From an uncultured Centipeda sp. (GTDB lineage Bacteria > Bacillota > Negativicutes > Selenomonadales > Selenomonadaceae), in the NCBI GenBank assembly GCA_937925565.1, contig CALALM010000280.1:1-6057 (forward strand): a stretch of 6,057 nt of DNA, written 5' to 3'. Shown piece by piece: positions 6,054 through 6,057 of this stretch. The notes under the pieces were generated by a model, which saw only the letters and a list, made by a program, of their open reading frames with translations, did not search any database and was not told the DNA's origin. Every line of letters starts with the position of its first letter. The stretch's first letter is position 1. The translations under genes were made by a program, and so were the position numbers.

Positions 6054-6057
6054 AGAG

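Overview
The window holds the 3' part of a cytochrome bd oxidase operon on the + strand: the end of cydA, then cydB, cydD and cydC (the two halves of the CydDC ABC exporter), then a 238-residue helical, TPR-like protein of unknown function, a strong intrinsic terminator, and the start of what looks like the next promoter. The genes are almost contiguous: a 2-nt gap cydA/cydB, a 5-nt gap cydB/cydD, and 4-nt ATGA overlaps at cydD/cydC and cydC/TPR gene. From about 600 onward the GC-rich sequence, the strong CTC preference for leucine and the cydABDC order suggest a Negativicutes member such as Selenomonas. That assignment is from recall and style, not a search.

The left end does not fit. The reading frame is open from base 1 to 948. 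Its first ~180 residues are a membrane PAP2-type phosphatase/transferase of Bacteroidota (Prevotella-like) character, ending just after its PSSH motif. The frame then passes without a break into the last ~120 residues of CydA, starting just before the Arg and Met that correspond to the heme b558 region (SFRAMVG) and including GRQPW. Codon use changes at the same place: by hand count, CTC encodes 2 of 14 leucines before residue 180 and 14 of 19 from residue 181 on, and ATA isoleucine codons stop. The join lies between about 540 and 580. Prevotella and Selenomonas share habitats, so a chimeric assembly or amplification product is the leading explanation. A true in-frame recombination is possible and would have destroyed both parent proteins.

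Functionally, CydA and CydB form the quinol:O2 oxidoreductase in the cytoplasmic membrane, and CydDC is needed for its assembly. The terminal TPR-like gene is translationally coupled to cydC and sits before the operon terminator, which makes it a candidate accessory factor for this oxidase. A perfect 13-bp hairpin followed by a T-run inside the 5' part of cydD looks like an intragenic terminator or attenuator that could lower CydDC output relative to CydAB. No RNA genes, insertion sequences or CRISPR arrays were seen. The only non-coding stretch is the last ~120 bases, which holds the terminator, a 16-bp palindrome and a possible promoter.
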